A stretch of 64,000 nt of DNA, taken from NCBI RefSeq assembly GCF_002705925.1, contig NZ_NKRE01000001.1, positions 1-64,000 of the forward strand, read 5' to 3'. The DNA comes from Mycobacterium ostraviense. GTDB taxonomy: Bacteria > Actinomycetota > Actinomycetes > Mycobacteriales > Mycobacteriaceae. This document shows, piece by piece, positions 54,269 to 63,458 of the stretch. The number at the start of each line of letters is the position of its first letter. Positions within the stretch are counted from its first letter, which is position 1. Both the position numbers and the translations under genes were made by a program. The notes below the pieces were generated by a model. The model ran no database searches and was not told the DNA's origin. It saw only the letters and a list, made by a program, of their open reading frames with translations.

Positions 54269-55432
54269 TTACAGCACCCCAAAGCTGGAGGTGACCCAGC
54301 GCAGCGGATCGGTGCAGCGGAACGGGGCAATGCCGCGCACGTTCAAGCGGTTGCCGTCCGGGGGCTGGCCCAACGCCGATACCGCGAAGTAACGATGCGG
54401 CAAAGGCACTCCGGTGAAAGGGTGTTCGACCGCGGTGACAACCGAGCCACCTTGCAGCCTGAGCAGCAGGCTACGGACTTCCTCGTGGAGAAGTTGTCCG
54501 TCGGCGTCGTCGTACTGTCTGCTCGCGGCGCTGTCACGCAGGTACGACGCGCCGGAGTTGGACATGACGTAGCTCCAGTCCGAGCCCTCGACGTCGCGCA
54601 GCGCCCGCAATGCGTCGAACTTGGACACGATGACCGCCAGTTTGGGCCGTCCCGTGCCGACCGCCAGCATCACGTTGCTCAGGACGGACCGCGGATCTCC
54701 GCCCGTCGACGACGGCGCCGGCAGCAAATCCTGCAGCTGATCACGAACTCCCTTGACTCGCAACGGGTCAAACATGAAAAACACGGCGTCCGCGTCGGCG
54801 AAGAACCGGAAATGCGGAGCGTAGGTATTGCCGGCCTCCAGGTCCTCTCCGGCCACGTCCCGCAACACCACGAAGCTCGGCACCCCAAGCCACGCCCCGA
54901 TGCTGAAAATGAGTGGTTCGCGTTGATGCGAAGCCTGCGTTCGCACGGTGGGCGTTGGTGGGATGAGCCCTCGCTGAACATACAGCGGCTGCTCATAATT
55001 GACGGCGTATGCCTGGGCCGAGGCTTGGGTGGTGGGGCTCATCGACACGCTCAAGGTTTCGCAGAGCAGCTCCATCTGTTTGATCAAGACGGCGATATAG
55101 ATGCTTTTACCGGTTGCCCGGGCCCCGGCCATCGCGATACACACCGCCTGACCCTGACGCCATCCGCCCGGAAGTTCGAAGTGGCAGATTGGGCAGATCT
55201 CGACGACGGGCAGTCCATTCATCGCGGCGCTGGCGTCTGCCGCCGTGTGCAGCCGACCCTTGTAGCCCGGCGGTCTCTTGGCGTCGTACACCGGCGGCGA
55301 AGTGACGGCCGCGCCATAGTAGGCCGATGCGGCCGCATCCGCATAACGAGGGATTCCGGCAATGCGCGGGTCCACTATCCACGCGTAATGGTCGTCGCTC
55401 AGCACCGAGAAGCAGCGCGGGCACTTCGTCAC
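54269..55432 (-). CDS. Zinc-ribbon TRAFAC-like GTPase of a GAP1 system
   Basis: A 387-aa protein. An N-terminal two-part zinc ribbon (C4-PR-C7 and C80-PI-C83) is followed by a P-loop NTPase domain: G1 MAGARATGKS (P-loop 103-110), a DVAGED motif at 192-197 in the G3 position, the DADAVFFMFDPL strand and VSKFD at 270-273 in the G4 (NKxD) position. This set is that of the GTPases ('double-GTPase'-type proteins) that travel with GAP1 and vWA proteins. No membrane segment. The start overlaps the vWA stop by 4 nt (ATGA), and it is the last gene of the coupled set. Confidence 0.8.
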   Translation of the reverse strand: MTKCPRCFSVLSDDHYAWIVDPRIAGIPRYADAAASAYYGAAVTSPPVYDAKRPPGYKGRLHTAADASAAMNGLPVVEICPICHFELPGGWRQGQAVCIAMAGARATGKSIYIAVLIKQMELLCETLSVSMSPTTQASAQAYAVNYEQPLYVQRGLIPPTPTVRTQASHQREPLIFSIGAWLGVPSFVVLRDVAGEDLEAGNTYAPHFRFFADADAVFFMFDPLRVKGVRDQLQDLLPAPSSTGGDPRSVLSNVMLAVGTGRPKLAVIVSKFDALRALRDVEGSDWSYVMSNSGASYLRDSAASRQYDDADGQLLHEEVRSLLLRLQGGSVVTAVEHPFTGVPLPHRYFAVSALGQPPDGNRLNVRGIAPFRCTDPLRWVTSSFGVL

Positions 55433-56355
55433 ATCAAGCCCCGCACGAGTGCGATCGCGATGCGTTCCAGCACCGCCGGCTGGCTGAGCACCTCAGCGAC
55501 GGCGTCGACACCCGGGCGGGGCGGACGCAGCACCGCGCAGTCGGTTTCCAGCCGCGGATCGGTCGAGATGGCAATGACCGGAAACCGTTGCCGCAGTATC
55601 TGTGTCGGAAAGTCGGTGCACACCACGGTGCGCCCGCCGTTGCCGGCGATTGCCGACCATCGGGCACCGGCGGACCATCGCGGCTCCGCGTTGCGAAGTG
55701 AACCCGCCAAGGTGCCGGCCGGTTCGGTGGGGACCGGTACGGGTTTCTCCGCGACCAACACGGCTGACACGTCGGTGATGCCGACCGCATCGGCAACGCC
55801 AACCACGATGTCAGCCGCGGCCGAGACGCTTCCGTCGCTGAATGCCGAGCGCATCGAGGCCGAAGCGTCCACCGCGATGACGACCGGGTGGCTCGACGGC
55901 TCGGATCGCCGCCCGACGACTTTCCGGGCGGCCGCGCGGGCGGCAGTCCCCAGCGGGTTCAACGGTCGGTCGGCGACCGCGCTGACCGCAATCTCGATGC
56001 GGGTCCCAGCCGGTGTCAACGTGGCTAGTTCGACGTCGCTGTCTCCGGAGACGTCAACCGGTTCGAAGACCACCTGAACGGGATCCACGGCATCGGCGGT
56101 ATCGGGTCCGATTGTCAGCTGGACCACGGTGTCCGGACCGAAGAAGTCGCCCCGGGCCGGTTGCACGCTGACAACAAGCGGGCCGATGACGATCGGCAGG
56201 ACCGAACGGTGCGACGAGGACCGCACCACAGGTTGATCGGCCGCGGCGTGGACATTCAACACCGCCTCGGCTACCGATCCGGTGATCGACAGGGCCAGCG
56301 CCTGACTGGGGATCGTCACACTTCGGGTGCGCTCACTCATGAGATAGATGGGCAT
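55429..56355 (-). CDS. von Willebrand A (vWA) domain protein
   Basis: A 308-aa protein from ATG 56355, which overlaps the GAP1 stop by one base (TGATG); the internal ATG at 56340 (MSERTRSVTIP) is another possible start. The N-terminal 130 residues are beta-rich, and the vWA domain begins near 155 with HPVVIAVDASASM, where DASAS (163-167) forms the metal-ion-dependent adhesion site. The distal Thr and Asp are less clear (GRTVVCTDFPTQ). vWA proteins act as assembly scaffolds, often with MoxR or GTPase partners. The next gene encodes the GTPase, started by a 4-nt overlap. Confidence 0.82.
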   Translation of the reverse strand: MPIYLMSERTRSVTIPSQALALSITGSVAEAVLNVHAAADQPVVRSSSHRSVLPIVIGPLVVSVQPARGDFFGPDTVVQLTIGPDTADAVDPVQVVFEPVDVSGDSDVELATLTPAGTRIEIAVSAVADRPLNPLGTAARAAARKVVGRRSEPSSHPVVIAVDASASMRSAFSDGSVSAAADIVVGVADAVGITDVSAVLVAEKPVPVPTEPAGTLAGSLRNAEPRWSAGARWSAIAGNGGRTVVCTDFPTQILRQRFPVIAISTDPRLETDCAVLRPPRPGVDAVAEVLSQPAVLERIAIALVRGLM

Positions 56356-58811
56356 CAGTGACTCCACTGGGAGGGTGCCGCCATGGGATCCAGGCAGCTG
56401 GACTGACCATGGAGCGCGTCGAGCACCATCGCGCGAAAACGTCGCAGCGACGCGGCGTCGGTGGCTGCGCTGATTTGGCCCATCATGTGCACGACGTCGT
56501 GGACCTCGTCGGCGTCCCAGGGGAATGTTGCCGCGATGCGGGCGGCCAACCGCCGCAACAGCGGCTCTATCGGATCGGTCCCGGCGGGATGCAGCAGGCT
56601 GACCGCGAGAGCTGCCGTGGTGGAGATCACGCTGGTCTCCGCCAAGTCGAATACTTGCTCAGCCACCTCGGTTTGCAGGCTCAGATCCGTCAGCAAGGCG
56701 GCGCACACCCGGGGACACGGCGTGCCGACAATGGCACCAACGACCGCCAGGACAAGCAGCCGGCGCGCGAAGTCGTGGTGAACGCGCTCCGGTCCGACCG
56801 CTTCAACCGCTTCGTCCCACCTGGGGGTATAGGCGCGCTGGTATGTCATGACGTAGCCGCGCGCGACCCAGTCTTGCGGTTCATAAAGCCGTACTACCGC
56901 GCATGCAACACCCAGTTCATCCTTATTGTCGACGACGACCCGGGTGGCGAGCTCAAACATTTCCGGTGAGTCGGCCGCCGCGACCAGTCCGAGAATTAGT
57001 TCCCGAGTCGGCAGGCGCTCCGCGACCCGGTCTTCGATCCGATCCAGTTGCGCCGACGGCAAACCGTGGACACGCCGCCACCACGCGTCCGCCTGCCGAT
57101 CCTGTTCGGTTTCGGGGCCCAGTCGGTGCGCTCGCGCGGCGCGCAGCGCGGCCCGGGTCCAAATCTGATTTCCAGGCCGGACCTCGGTCAGCTGCTCCGG
57201 CGACGGTGCCGTCACCCCGTCACTGAGCCAGTCCAGCACGGCATCGTCGAGTTGCCCCCCGGGCTGATCCGGCGGCTCGCCCTGCCCCATCATCACCGAT
57301 GCCACAGCCACGCGACAGTCAACGCCGATGCGCCCGCCGAGCTCGAGGATCAGACGCCGGGCTTGCCGCGGGTCCCGCAGCGCCGGCAGGACGTGTTCCT
57401 CGAACACCTCAGACAGGTCGTAGTCGATTCCCAGCCGGATGAGGATGTCGGCGACTCGTAGCACTCGGCCCGGACCCCGATCACCGGCAGCCCGCAAGGC
57501 TGCCGGGATCGCCACCAGCAGTTCGGCGGGAACCGCCCGGCCGTGGTAGCGGGTCCGGCCCAGCGGGATCGGGCCTGGCCGATCTAGCCACCGGTCGTCG
57601 CAGATGGCGCGTGACACGTACACCGCATCGGCGACCTGCGCCGTCAGGCCGTCCGGCATCCGCCGTGCCGCCTCCAGCGCCTCGGCGGTGCCCGTCCCGG
57701 CCGCGGAACGCACTACGTCGCTGATCGTTTGCACGATTGCGTGTTCGATGACGGGGCCTGGTGGCGAGTACTGCGTGATCACCGACCGGGCCTCGTCAGC
57801 CGCGTCGACGAATCGCTCGCGGGTAACGATGGACATTGCCATCGGCCACGCCGGGTGCAGGCCGCAATCGTTCACCCCGGCGGAGAACATGTCAATGTCG
57901 TTGAGCACCAGCCGCATTGAGTCGGGGTCCAGGATGGCTACCTGCGCCATGGCCGACCACGCGGTGACCTCGATCGGCTGTGCGGCCGCGGTGCGGTGCG
58001 GTTGACCGCCGAATTCTCCTAGCGAAAGTGTGTGAGTCTCATCGATTGTCACCGCCGCCGCGGGGGCCATCGGGAGGTCATCGCGCGGGATCGCGGTGAG
58101 ATGTTGACCGATCCGCACGGCGTGCTCGAGCTGATCGGCGCGATCGAAGGTGGAGAAGTTCAGCGACCGTGCAGTTCCCGGCGACATCAGGAAGCTGATC
58201 AAACCGATCCATTGGGCGGCGGTTTCGTCCGACTCCGCACCCAGCACGACGGGCGGGCCGCCCTCGATCGCGGCTGCCACGGCATCCATCAACCCGAACA
58301 ATGTCGTCAGTCGCCACGTGCTGGCGTCGTAGGCGAAATTGACTACGCTGCGGCGTGTCACAGTGTCGCCGGGCCCCGGTGGTTCTGCGGGCAGCTCTGC
58401 CCCAGCCACGGCCGCACCACCGTAAGGACAAAGCCAGCGCTGCGAACGCCAGAGCTCGATCGGCCGATACGAGCCCTGCGCTTTGCCGGCTTCCCGGTCC
58501 AGCATCGCGTGCACGAACACGTTGCCGGGCCGGCCGGTGTGGTCGCTTCCCGCCGGCACGGTGTGCCAATAGCAGGCGGTGTTCCGGTTGATGCGGCGAT
58601 ACGCCAGCCGGTGCGGAATGCGTTGCAGCTGCGCGGCTGCGGGGAAGGCCGGTATTGGCGTGACCGGATTCAGCACAGTCTGGACGCCGGAGACCAGCAG
58701 CGCTTCTTCTGCGTCGTCGAGGTCGCCGCTGGTTTGCTTTACCCGCCAGCCGCCGGCCGATCCGATGGCGTCGAACGATGTGTAACTCAGTTGTCCATAC
58801 CGGGCCGTCAT
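56355..58811 (-). CDS. GTPase-associated protein 1 (GAP1-N2 type)
   Basis: An 818-aa protein from ATG 58811 (MTARYGQLSYTSFDAIG), overlapping the previous stop by 4 nt (ATGA). The N-terminal YGQLSYTSFD, the YWHTVPAGSDHTGRPGNVFV segment and RPIELWRSQRW agree with the GAP1-N2 domain as I remember it from Streptomyces proteins. The middle (FGLMDAVAAAIEGGPPVVLG, SLNFSTFDRADQLEHA) and the long helical C-terminal half fit the GAP1 middle and C-terminal domains. No enzyme motif is evident. GAP1 proteins are predicted partners or platforms of the linked GTPase. Length and frame look complete. Confidence 0.78.
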   Translation of the reverse strand: MTARYGQLSYTSFDAIGSAGGWRVKQTSGDLDDAEEALLVSGVQTVLNPVTPIPAFPAAAQLQRIPHRLAYRRINRNTACYWHTVPAGSDHTGRPGNVFVHAMLDREAGKAQGSYRPIELWRSQRWLCPYGGAAVAGAELPAEPPGPGDTVTRRSVVNFAYDASTWRLTTLFGLMDAVAAAIEGGPPVVLGAESDETAAQWIGLISFLMSPGTARSLNFSTFDRADQLEHAVRIGQHLTAIPRDDLPMAPAAAVTIDETHTLSLGEFGGQPHRTAAAQPIEVTAWSAMAQVAILDPDSMRLVLNDIDMFSAGVNDCGLHPAWPMAMSIVTRERFVDAADEARSVITQYSPPGPVIEHAIVQTISDVVRSAAGTGTAEALEAARRMPDGLTAQVADAVYVSRAICDDRWLDRPGPIPLGRTRYHGRAVPAELLVAIPAALRAAGDRGPGRVLRVADILIRLGIDYDLSEVFEEHVLPALRDPRQARRLILELGGRIGVDCRVAVASVMMGQGEPPDQPGGQLDDAVLDWLSDGVTAPSPEQLTEVRPGNQIWTRAALRAARAHRLGPETEQDRQADAWWRRVHGLPSAQLDRIEDRVAERLPTRELILGLVAAADSPEMFELATRVVVDNKDELGVACAVVRLYEPQDWVARGYVMTYQRAYTPRWDEAVEAVGPERVHHDFARRLLVLAVVGAIVGTPCPRVCAALLTDLSLQTEVAEQVFDLAETSVISTTAALAVSLLHPAGTDPIEPLLRRLAARIAATFPWDADEVHDVVHMMGQISAATDAASLRRFRAMVLDALHGQSSCLDPMAAPSQWSH

Positions 58812-60835
58812 GACGATGTCCGGGTGAGGCGAAGCGCATCGACCGGGGGATCCAGCAGCGCCAACCGCTGCAGCCGCTTCGGGTCGCCAACGTCGGCGAA
58901 GAGCCGTATCCAGCCCTGCCGCCCTCTGACGTCGCCAATAAATACCTGGGAGGCGCCGTCGCTTCGCAGCGCCGGCCATTTGAATTGCTTTGCGGGTCGC
59001 GCCGCCACCTCACCCTGCTCGTTGAGCGGCGCGACGTCGACCGGGTCACCGTCGGTGATGCTCAACGGGATTCGCTGGGCGTTGTTGACCAGGACGAACG
59101 GTGGCGAGCCGATGACGTCGTCGGTCTCGGCGCGAATCATCAGCGCGGCCGTGAGTGGGTTACCGGCGCGATCCCGCGATATTTTCACCGAGTACCACAG
59201 CCGCAGCAGACCGACGTATTGCACGCTGGTGATCGGGCCCTTGATGCGGCGGCCAGCTGAGAATGCCACCGGCGCCAGGCGCAGTGAACAGCCACCCGGG
59301 GGTAGCTCGTTCTTGGGGAACTGGTGTCCCCCGAATTTGTGGTAATCCTCGAACGAGACCTCGTAGTGCCGCCCGCTGAGTCCCAATTGCGGGTCGTAGT
59401 CCTTGGGGGCGAGGTGGATCGACACCGCTGCCGCGCCGGCTGGCCAGGCGAAGGTCAGCACCTGCTTGCTGCAGTACTCGGTGAGCTGGAGGTCGGTGAT
59501 CGATCCGGTGCGAACCGTTGAAATGGTCTTGCCCAATCGCGCCCTGCCGTCCAGGACGGTCACCGGGGTGAAGTAGGCACGACTCCACTCGCTGGGCCAG
59601 GGCACGCCGGCGATCACCGACCGCGGGCGGCCGTCGCTGTCACGGCGCTCGGATATCGGATAGTTCAGCCGCGATGCCGGGCGCAGCCCAGCTAGCTCGA
59701 GTGCGCTTTCGGGCAGCTGGGCTGATTCGGCTGCCTCGGGCAGGTCCTGGGTCCGGAAGATCAAGACCCGGCCTGCCGGCGGCGAGGTCCAGCTGAGGTC
59801 GAGCACCGCGCCGTCGTCGTGGGGGCTTAGCGACAAGTCGTCGACCGGCGCCGGCAAGGCAGAGACCTGAACCTCCGCCTGCACGGGGTCCGACAGGCGC
59901 TCCACTCCGTCGACGCTCACCTTGCAGCGCGCCCGGTATATATAACGCCGCCCAGGTTCCGCGTCGGCATCGACAAACCCGTCGAGGTTGTCGCTGTCGG
60001 CGAGGATCTGGTACGGCATTTCGTCGGCTGCGGTTTCCTCCGCCGGGATCCGGTAGAGGTGCACGGCGCTGACCCGTGGGAAGACCGTCCATTGGCCGAT
60101 CACGCGGCCGGAATCCTGGCTTAGAACGACATTGTCGACCGGGCTGGGCCGTGCGCCTGCGGCATGCAAAACCGGTTGAGCGGCAAGCGCTTCCGCGCGT
60201 GATGCACCGGTGTTCACCCACACCTGGAAGCGGCGTACGGCGCTGGTCGGCGGTCGGCTGTCACGTGTCGACGTGGTCGTGGTCACCGCGACCAGTTCCG
60301 CCCGATCCGGAGAGTACGGTTCGTTCTCCTCGCTGCTGACCACCCGGTATACCGTGCAGGAGCCCGATTCTGCTTTCTTGAATTGATAGGGCGGCCACGT
60401 AATTTCGAGGGTCTGCTGGCCGCTGGCAGGGTCGGTGACGGGACGGACCATGATCTCTTGCGGCTCGGCAGTCTGCTTGCGAAAGATGAACGGCGCGAAG
60501 CTATCCGGCGTGCCTTCGCGATACAGCGCTGAATCATCTTCTGGCACCGGCTGTCTCGTCGCAACCCGGCCGGTATCGGCGGCGTGCGCCGGTACGGTCG
60601 TCTCGTCGGTCAGTTCGTCGAGCATGCGCGCCATGTCCTCGGCATACTCGGCCACCGAGCCGGGTAACATCGCGCGGATTTCGTCGACGTCGCGGCGACC
60701 GGACCGCAGCACCATCCGCACATGCGCTTCCTTGAAGCTGTGCGGTGACACCGCGCCGGACGAGATGAGCTGCTGGCGCCACCGCAACAGAGCCGGCAGG
60801 CGCGGATCGCTGTCGAGTGCGTTCGGATTAGGCAT
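58808..60835 (-). CDS. Fibronectin type III-like repeat protein of the GAP1 operon
   Basis: A 675-aa protein (MPNPNALDSDPRLPALLRWR). The first 90 residues are helical (EDMARMLDELTDETTVP). The rest is a chain of fibronectin-III-like beta domains: TLEITWPPYQFKKAESGSC with YRVVSSEENEPYSPD; VIGQWTVFPRVSAVHLYRIP with GRRYIYRARCKVSVDG; VLDLSWTSPPAGRVLIFRTQ; and TFAWPAGAAAVSIHLAPKDY. No signal peptide or membrane helix, so it is cytoplasmic unless exported in an unknown way. It starts 2 nt after the membrane-protein stop. It probably acts as a binding or scaffold component. Confidence 0.75.
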   Translation of the reverse strand: MPNPNALDSDPRLPALLRWRQQLISSGAVSPHSFKEAHVRMVLRSGRRDVDEIRAMLPGSVAEYAEDMARMLDELTDETTVPAHAADTGRVATRQPVPEDDSALYREGTPDSFAPFIFRKQTAEPQEIMVRPVTDPASGQQTLEITWPPYQFKKAESGSCTVYRVVSSEENEPYSPDRAELVAVTTTTSTRDSRPPTSAVRRFQVWVNTGASRAEALAAQPVLHAAGARPSPVDNVVLSQDSGRVIGQWTVFPRVSAVHLYRIPAEETAADEMPYQILADSDNLDGFVDADAEPGRRYIYRARCKVSVDGVERLSDPVQAEVQVSALPAPVDDLSLSPHDDGAVLDLSWTSPPAGRVLIFRTQDLPEAAESAQLPESALELAGLRPASRLNYPISERRDSDGRPRSVIAGVPWPSEWSRAYFTPVTVLDGRARLGKTISTVRTGSITDLQLTEYCSKQVLTFAWPAGAAAVSIHLAPKDYDPQLGLSGRHYEVSFEDYHKFGGHQFPKNELPPGGCSLRLAPVAFSAGRRIKGPITSVQYVGLLRLWYSVKISRDRAGNPLTAALMIRAETDDVIGSPPFVLVNNAQRIPLSITDGDPVDVAPLNEQGEVAARPAKQFKWPALRSDGASQVFIGDVRGRQGWIRLFADVGDPKRLQRLALLDPPVDALRLTRTSS

Positions 60836-60837
60836 CT

Positions 60838-63456
60838 CTAGAAGACCAGTTTTCCAGAACCGGGCGGTTCATCGTGATCGGTCGCCGCGTCGGGGCTGGT
60901 GGCCATGCTGGTTCGCGGCGCGAAGACCGCGAAATCGTAGGGCAGCAGGCCGTCGCTGGCTTGCACCACGACAGCACGGTAGCCGAGCCCACGGCGCGAC
61001 ATGACGGATTCGTCCAGCACCGCTGCGGAACGACCGGCGGTGATGGCGGCGTCGGTGAACAGCGATCCGGCAAAGGGTGCGGCGCGCTCCGGGCGGTGGT
61101 CGGTGACCCCGGTGCTGAACTCAGCCTCGGGAACGGTCCGCCCGGACGCCGGCACAAACACAGCACGCGTAATAGTGTCACCGATAGGGCCCGGCGATTC
61201 GGTGAGCATGTGCTTCACCCGCTGCCACAGCGCGTCGGCACCTCTGGCCCGCACCTTGCCGGTGGTGACCGCGGAGGACCATTGGTCCAGCGCCGATCCG
61301 GTCCCGACGCCCGGCATGACGAACAGCGCCGCAGGAGCTTCGCGCAGCTGTTTTCCCGCCTCGGCCAGCATGTCCTCCCACGGCCGGGTGAGCCAGCCCA
61401 CCGAGTACAAACCCTGCTCAATCCAGTCGATAGCAGTCTGTGTGTCGTCGGAACTCGGCATCGCGATGCCCAGGCGGGTCGACCTCGGCAGCCCGTCGAC
61501 CAGCTGCCCGGACGCGGGGCTCGGCACGGCAGCGGAACCGAAAGGTGCCCGCAGCACCGCGCCCAACACCCGGCTCCAGGCCAGCAGTTGCCCATAGGCG
61601 CCCGACAGCCGGCTGAGATCCTGCACCGCGGAGCGCAGATTGGAATGCATCGCGTTCAGCCGACTGACTTGCGACTGGCGCAGATTCATCTCGGCAAACA
61701 GGTCCCGCTGGGTGAGCAGGAACAACGCCAGCGTGATCACCAGGTACAACGCCAGCAGCACCCCGCCGGTGACAAGCGCGAACTTCCACCCGCCCCAGCC
61801 CAGCGCGGCCGCCCCGGCCAGCAACACCAGCCCACCGAAAACGCTCCAGCCGAAAGTCTTGAGGATCATTCCCACCGTGTGCTGGCGCTGGCTCAGCCGC
61901 TCCTCTACGGCGTCCCGGTTACTGGTGTCGCGGATCTGTTGCACCAGTCCGGCGACCTCGTTGCGGGACCGCTGCAGGTAGTCGACGAGGATTGAGCCGA
62001 CCTGCCAGGCATAGCTTTTCGACACCGTCTGTTGCCAGCTGTCCAGGTTCGCCGCGGCGCGGCGGGCTTCGACTCCAGCGGCCGGGTCGCCATAGGTGCG
62101 CAGCAACCGGTCACGCAGCGCAGCCACCCCCAGTAAATCGGTTGCCTCCACCGCACTAACCCCGGTGACCGCGGCCAACGACCCGGGGATGGCGGCAAAC
62201 CGGTCGGCGGCGCTCGGTACGACATCTGAGCAGTTACGGACCACTCCGACGGCGGCACCCACCCGCACCGGCTCCAGGCTTTCGGACCGTCGGCCGCCGT
62301 CGGCCAAGGTCAGGGCGACATTGACGAAATCAGTCCACAGCCGACTGAGGTCCTGGTGCACAAGGTGTTCGCCGCCCGAGGGCTCGGCCAGCGCGTTGCC
62401 GAGGGTGTCGGCGCTACGGCCAAGGTCTTGCCAGCTGGCCGGCGCCGCACCGGCGACCACGTCGTAGGCCGATCCGGATCGGCCGAACACCGCAGTCTGC
62501 ACCGTGGTGGCCACCACCGACGATACCGAGCCCAGCGCCGAGGACATCCACGCCGACGGCGCTCGCCACAGCGCCGAGCCCAGGAAGGACACAAACATCT
62601 TGAGGGCAATCCCCATCGAAATCCGGCGGGCTCCTTCGCCGCCAACCGACAGTCTCGGACCGCGCAGCACGTCGCGGTGCTTCGTCCACAGCGCCCTCGC
62701 CATCGACTGTGTCGCGGTCGGCACGTCATCGATGAAGACGACCGGGACACGGTCGGCGCGGGGTAGCGGAAGGCGACCGGTCGGGTCGAACAGCTGCGCC
62801 CGCAGACGCTCTTCAACGTCTGCCGTGTCGAGCTGACGGTAGAAGGCGCGCACGGCCCGGATGGTGAGCCCCGGCAGGACCGCAAGCGCGTCGAACGGCG
62901 TCTTGTCGATGTCCGTCCATAGGCCGGTGACACCGGCGACGACCGGTGCGACATAGCGTGCAATGTCGAGCGGATCAGCGAGCCGGTCCAGCGTAACGGC
63001 AGCCAATTCCGGACCCGACGGGTCCTCGGGCGCGATGAACAGGTTGTGCCACCCTTCCAGCACGAGCGCCGGGTCGGCGGTCAAAGCCGTGGCTGCACCG
63101 GGGGTGTAGAGCAGTCGCAGCAGGGTGATCGGCGCCCCGATTGCGCTGGAACGCACGACCTGTTCCATGAACTGCTCCATGGCCAGTGGGATCCGGGCTT
63201 GCACAGGTGCTTCCACCGGCACCAGAACCGCAAGCCGAACCCGGTCGTACTTTCTTGCAGTCAGGACCTGTTGCAGCACAACCGGACTCATATGACCATC
63301 GGTCACCAGGGTGGCGGGCAGCGAGGTCGCCGTGCCGGCGGCCGCATCCACCCAGGCGAAGCTGCGCAGCAATCCGACCGCGGAGTAGTCCGCGAGCACC
63401 GCGAGGATGTCTTCGGACTGCGCGTGCGGAGCCAGCACCACGGTAAGTGCGGTCAT
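60838..63456 (-). CDS. Large membrane protein of the GAP1 operon
   Basis: An 872-aa protein from ATG 63456 (MTALTVVLAPHAQSEDILAV); a longer frame extends to 63822 but overlaps the previous gene. The N-terminal 250 residues form an alpha/beta domain (RVRLAVLVPVEAPVQARIPL, RVPVVFIDDVPTATQSM). Around 525-575 there are two to three membrane helices (GWSVFGGLVLLAGAAALGWG, FALVTGGVLLALYLVITLAL), flanked by a helical, probably coiled segment (RSRNEVAGLVQQIRDTSNRD before, RQSQVSRLNAMHSNLRSAVQ after). The C-terminal 200 residues are globular. No known enzyme family. It presumably anchors the GTPase/GAP1/vWA complex at the membrane. Its start is 2 nt after the previous stop. Confidence 0.75.
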   Translation of the reverse strand: MTALTVVLAPHAQSEDILAVLADYSAVGLLRSFAWVDAAAGTATSLPATLVTDGHMSPVVLQQVLTARKYDRVRLAVLVPVEAPVQARIPLAMEQFMEQVVRSSAIGAPITLLRLLYTPGAATALTADPALVLEGWHNLFIAPEDPSGPELAAVTLDRLADPLDIARYVAPVVAGVTGLWTDIDKTPFDALAVLPGLTIRAVRAFYRQLDTADVEERLRAQLFDPTGRLPLPRADRVPVVFIDDVPTATQSMARALWTKHRDVLRGPRLSVGGEGARRISMGIALKMFVSFLGSALWRAPSAWMSSALGSVSSVVATTVQTAVFGRSGSAYDVVAGAAPASWQDLGRSADTLGNALAEPSGGEHLVHQDLSRLWTDFVNVALTLADGGRRSESLEPVRVGAAVGVVRNCSDVVPSAADRFAAIPGSLAAVTGVSAVEATDLLGVAALRDRLLRTYGDPAAGVEARRAAANLDSWQQTVSKSYAWQVGSILVDYLQRSRNEVAGLVQQIRDTSNRDAVEERLSQRQHTVGMILKTFGWSVFGGLVLLAGAAALGWGGWKFALVTGGVLLALYLVITLALFLLTQRDLFAEMNLRQSQVSRLNAMHSNLRSAVQDLSRLSGAYGQLLAWSRVLGAVLRAPFGSAAVPSPASGQLVDGLPRSTRLGIAMPSSDDTQTAIDWIEQGLYSVGWLTRPWEDMLAEAGKQLREAPAALFVMPGVGTGSALDQWSSAVTTGKVRARGADALWQRVKHMLTESPGPIGDTITRAVFVPASGRTVPEAEFSTGVTDHRPERAAPFAGSLFTDAAITAGRSAAVLDESVMSRRGLGYRAVVVQASDGLLPYDFAVFAPRTSMATSPDAATDHDEPPGSGKLVF

Positions 63457-63458
63457 CG

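Noticed and set aside
54170..56077. 635-codon plus-strand frame opposite the GTPase and vWA genes
   Set aside because: The minus-strand genes have motifs and coupled starts; the plus-strand product is Arg/His-rich with no domain.
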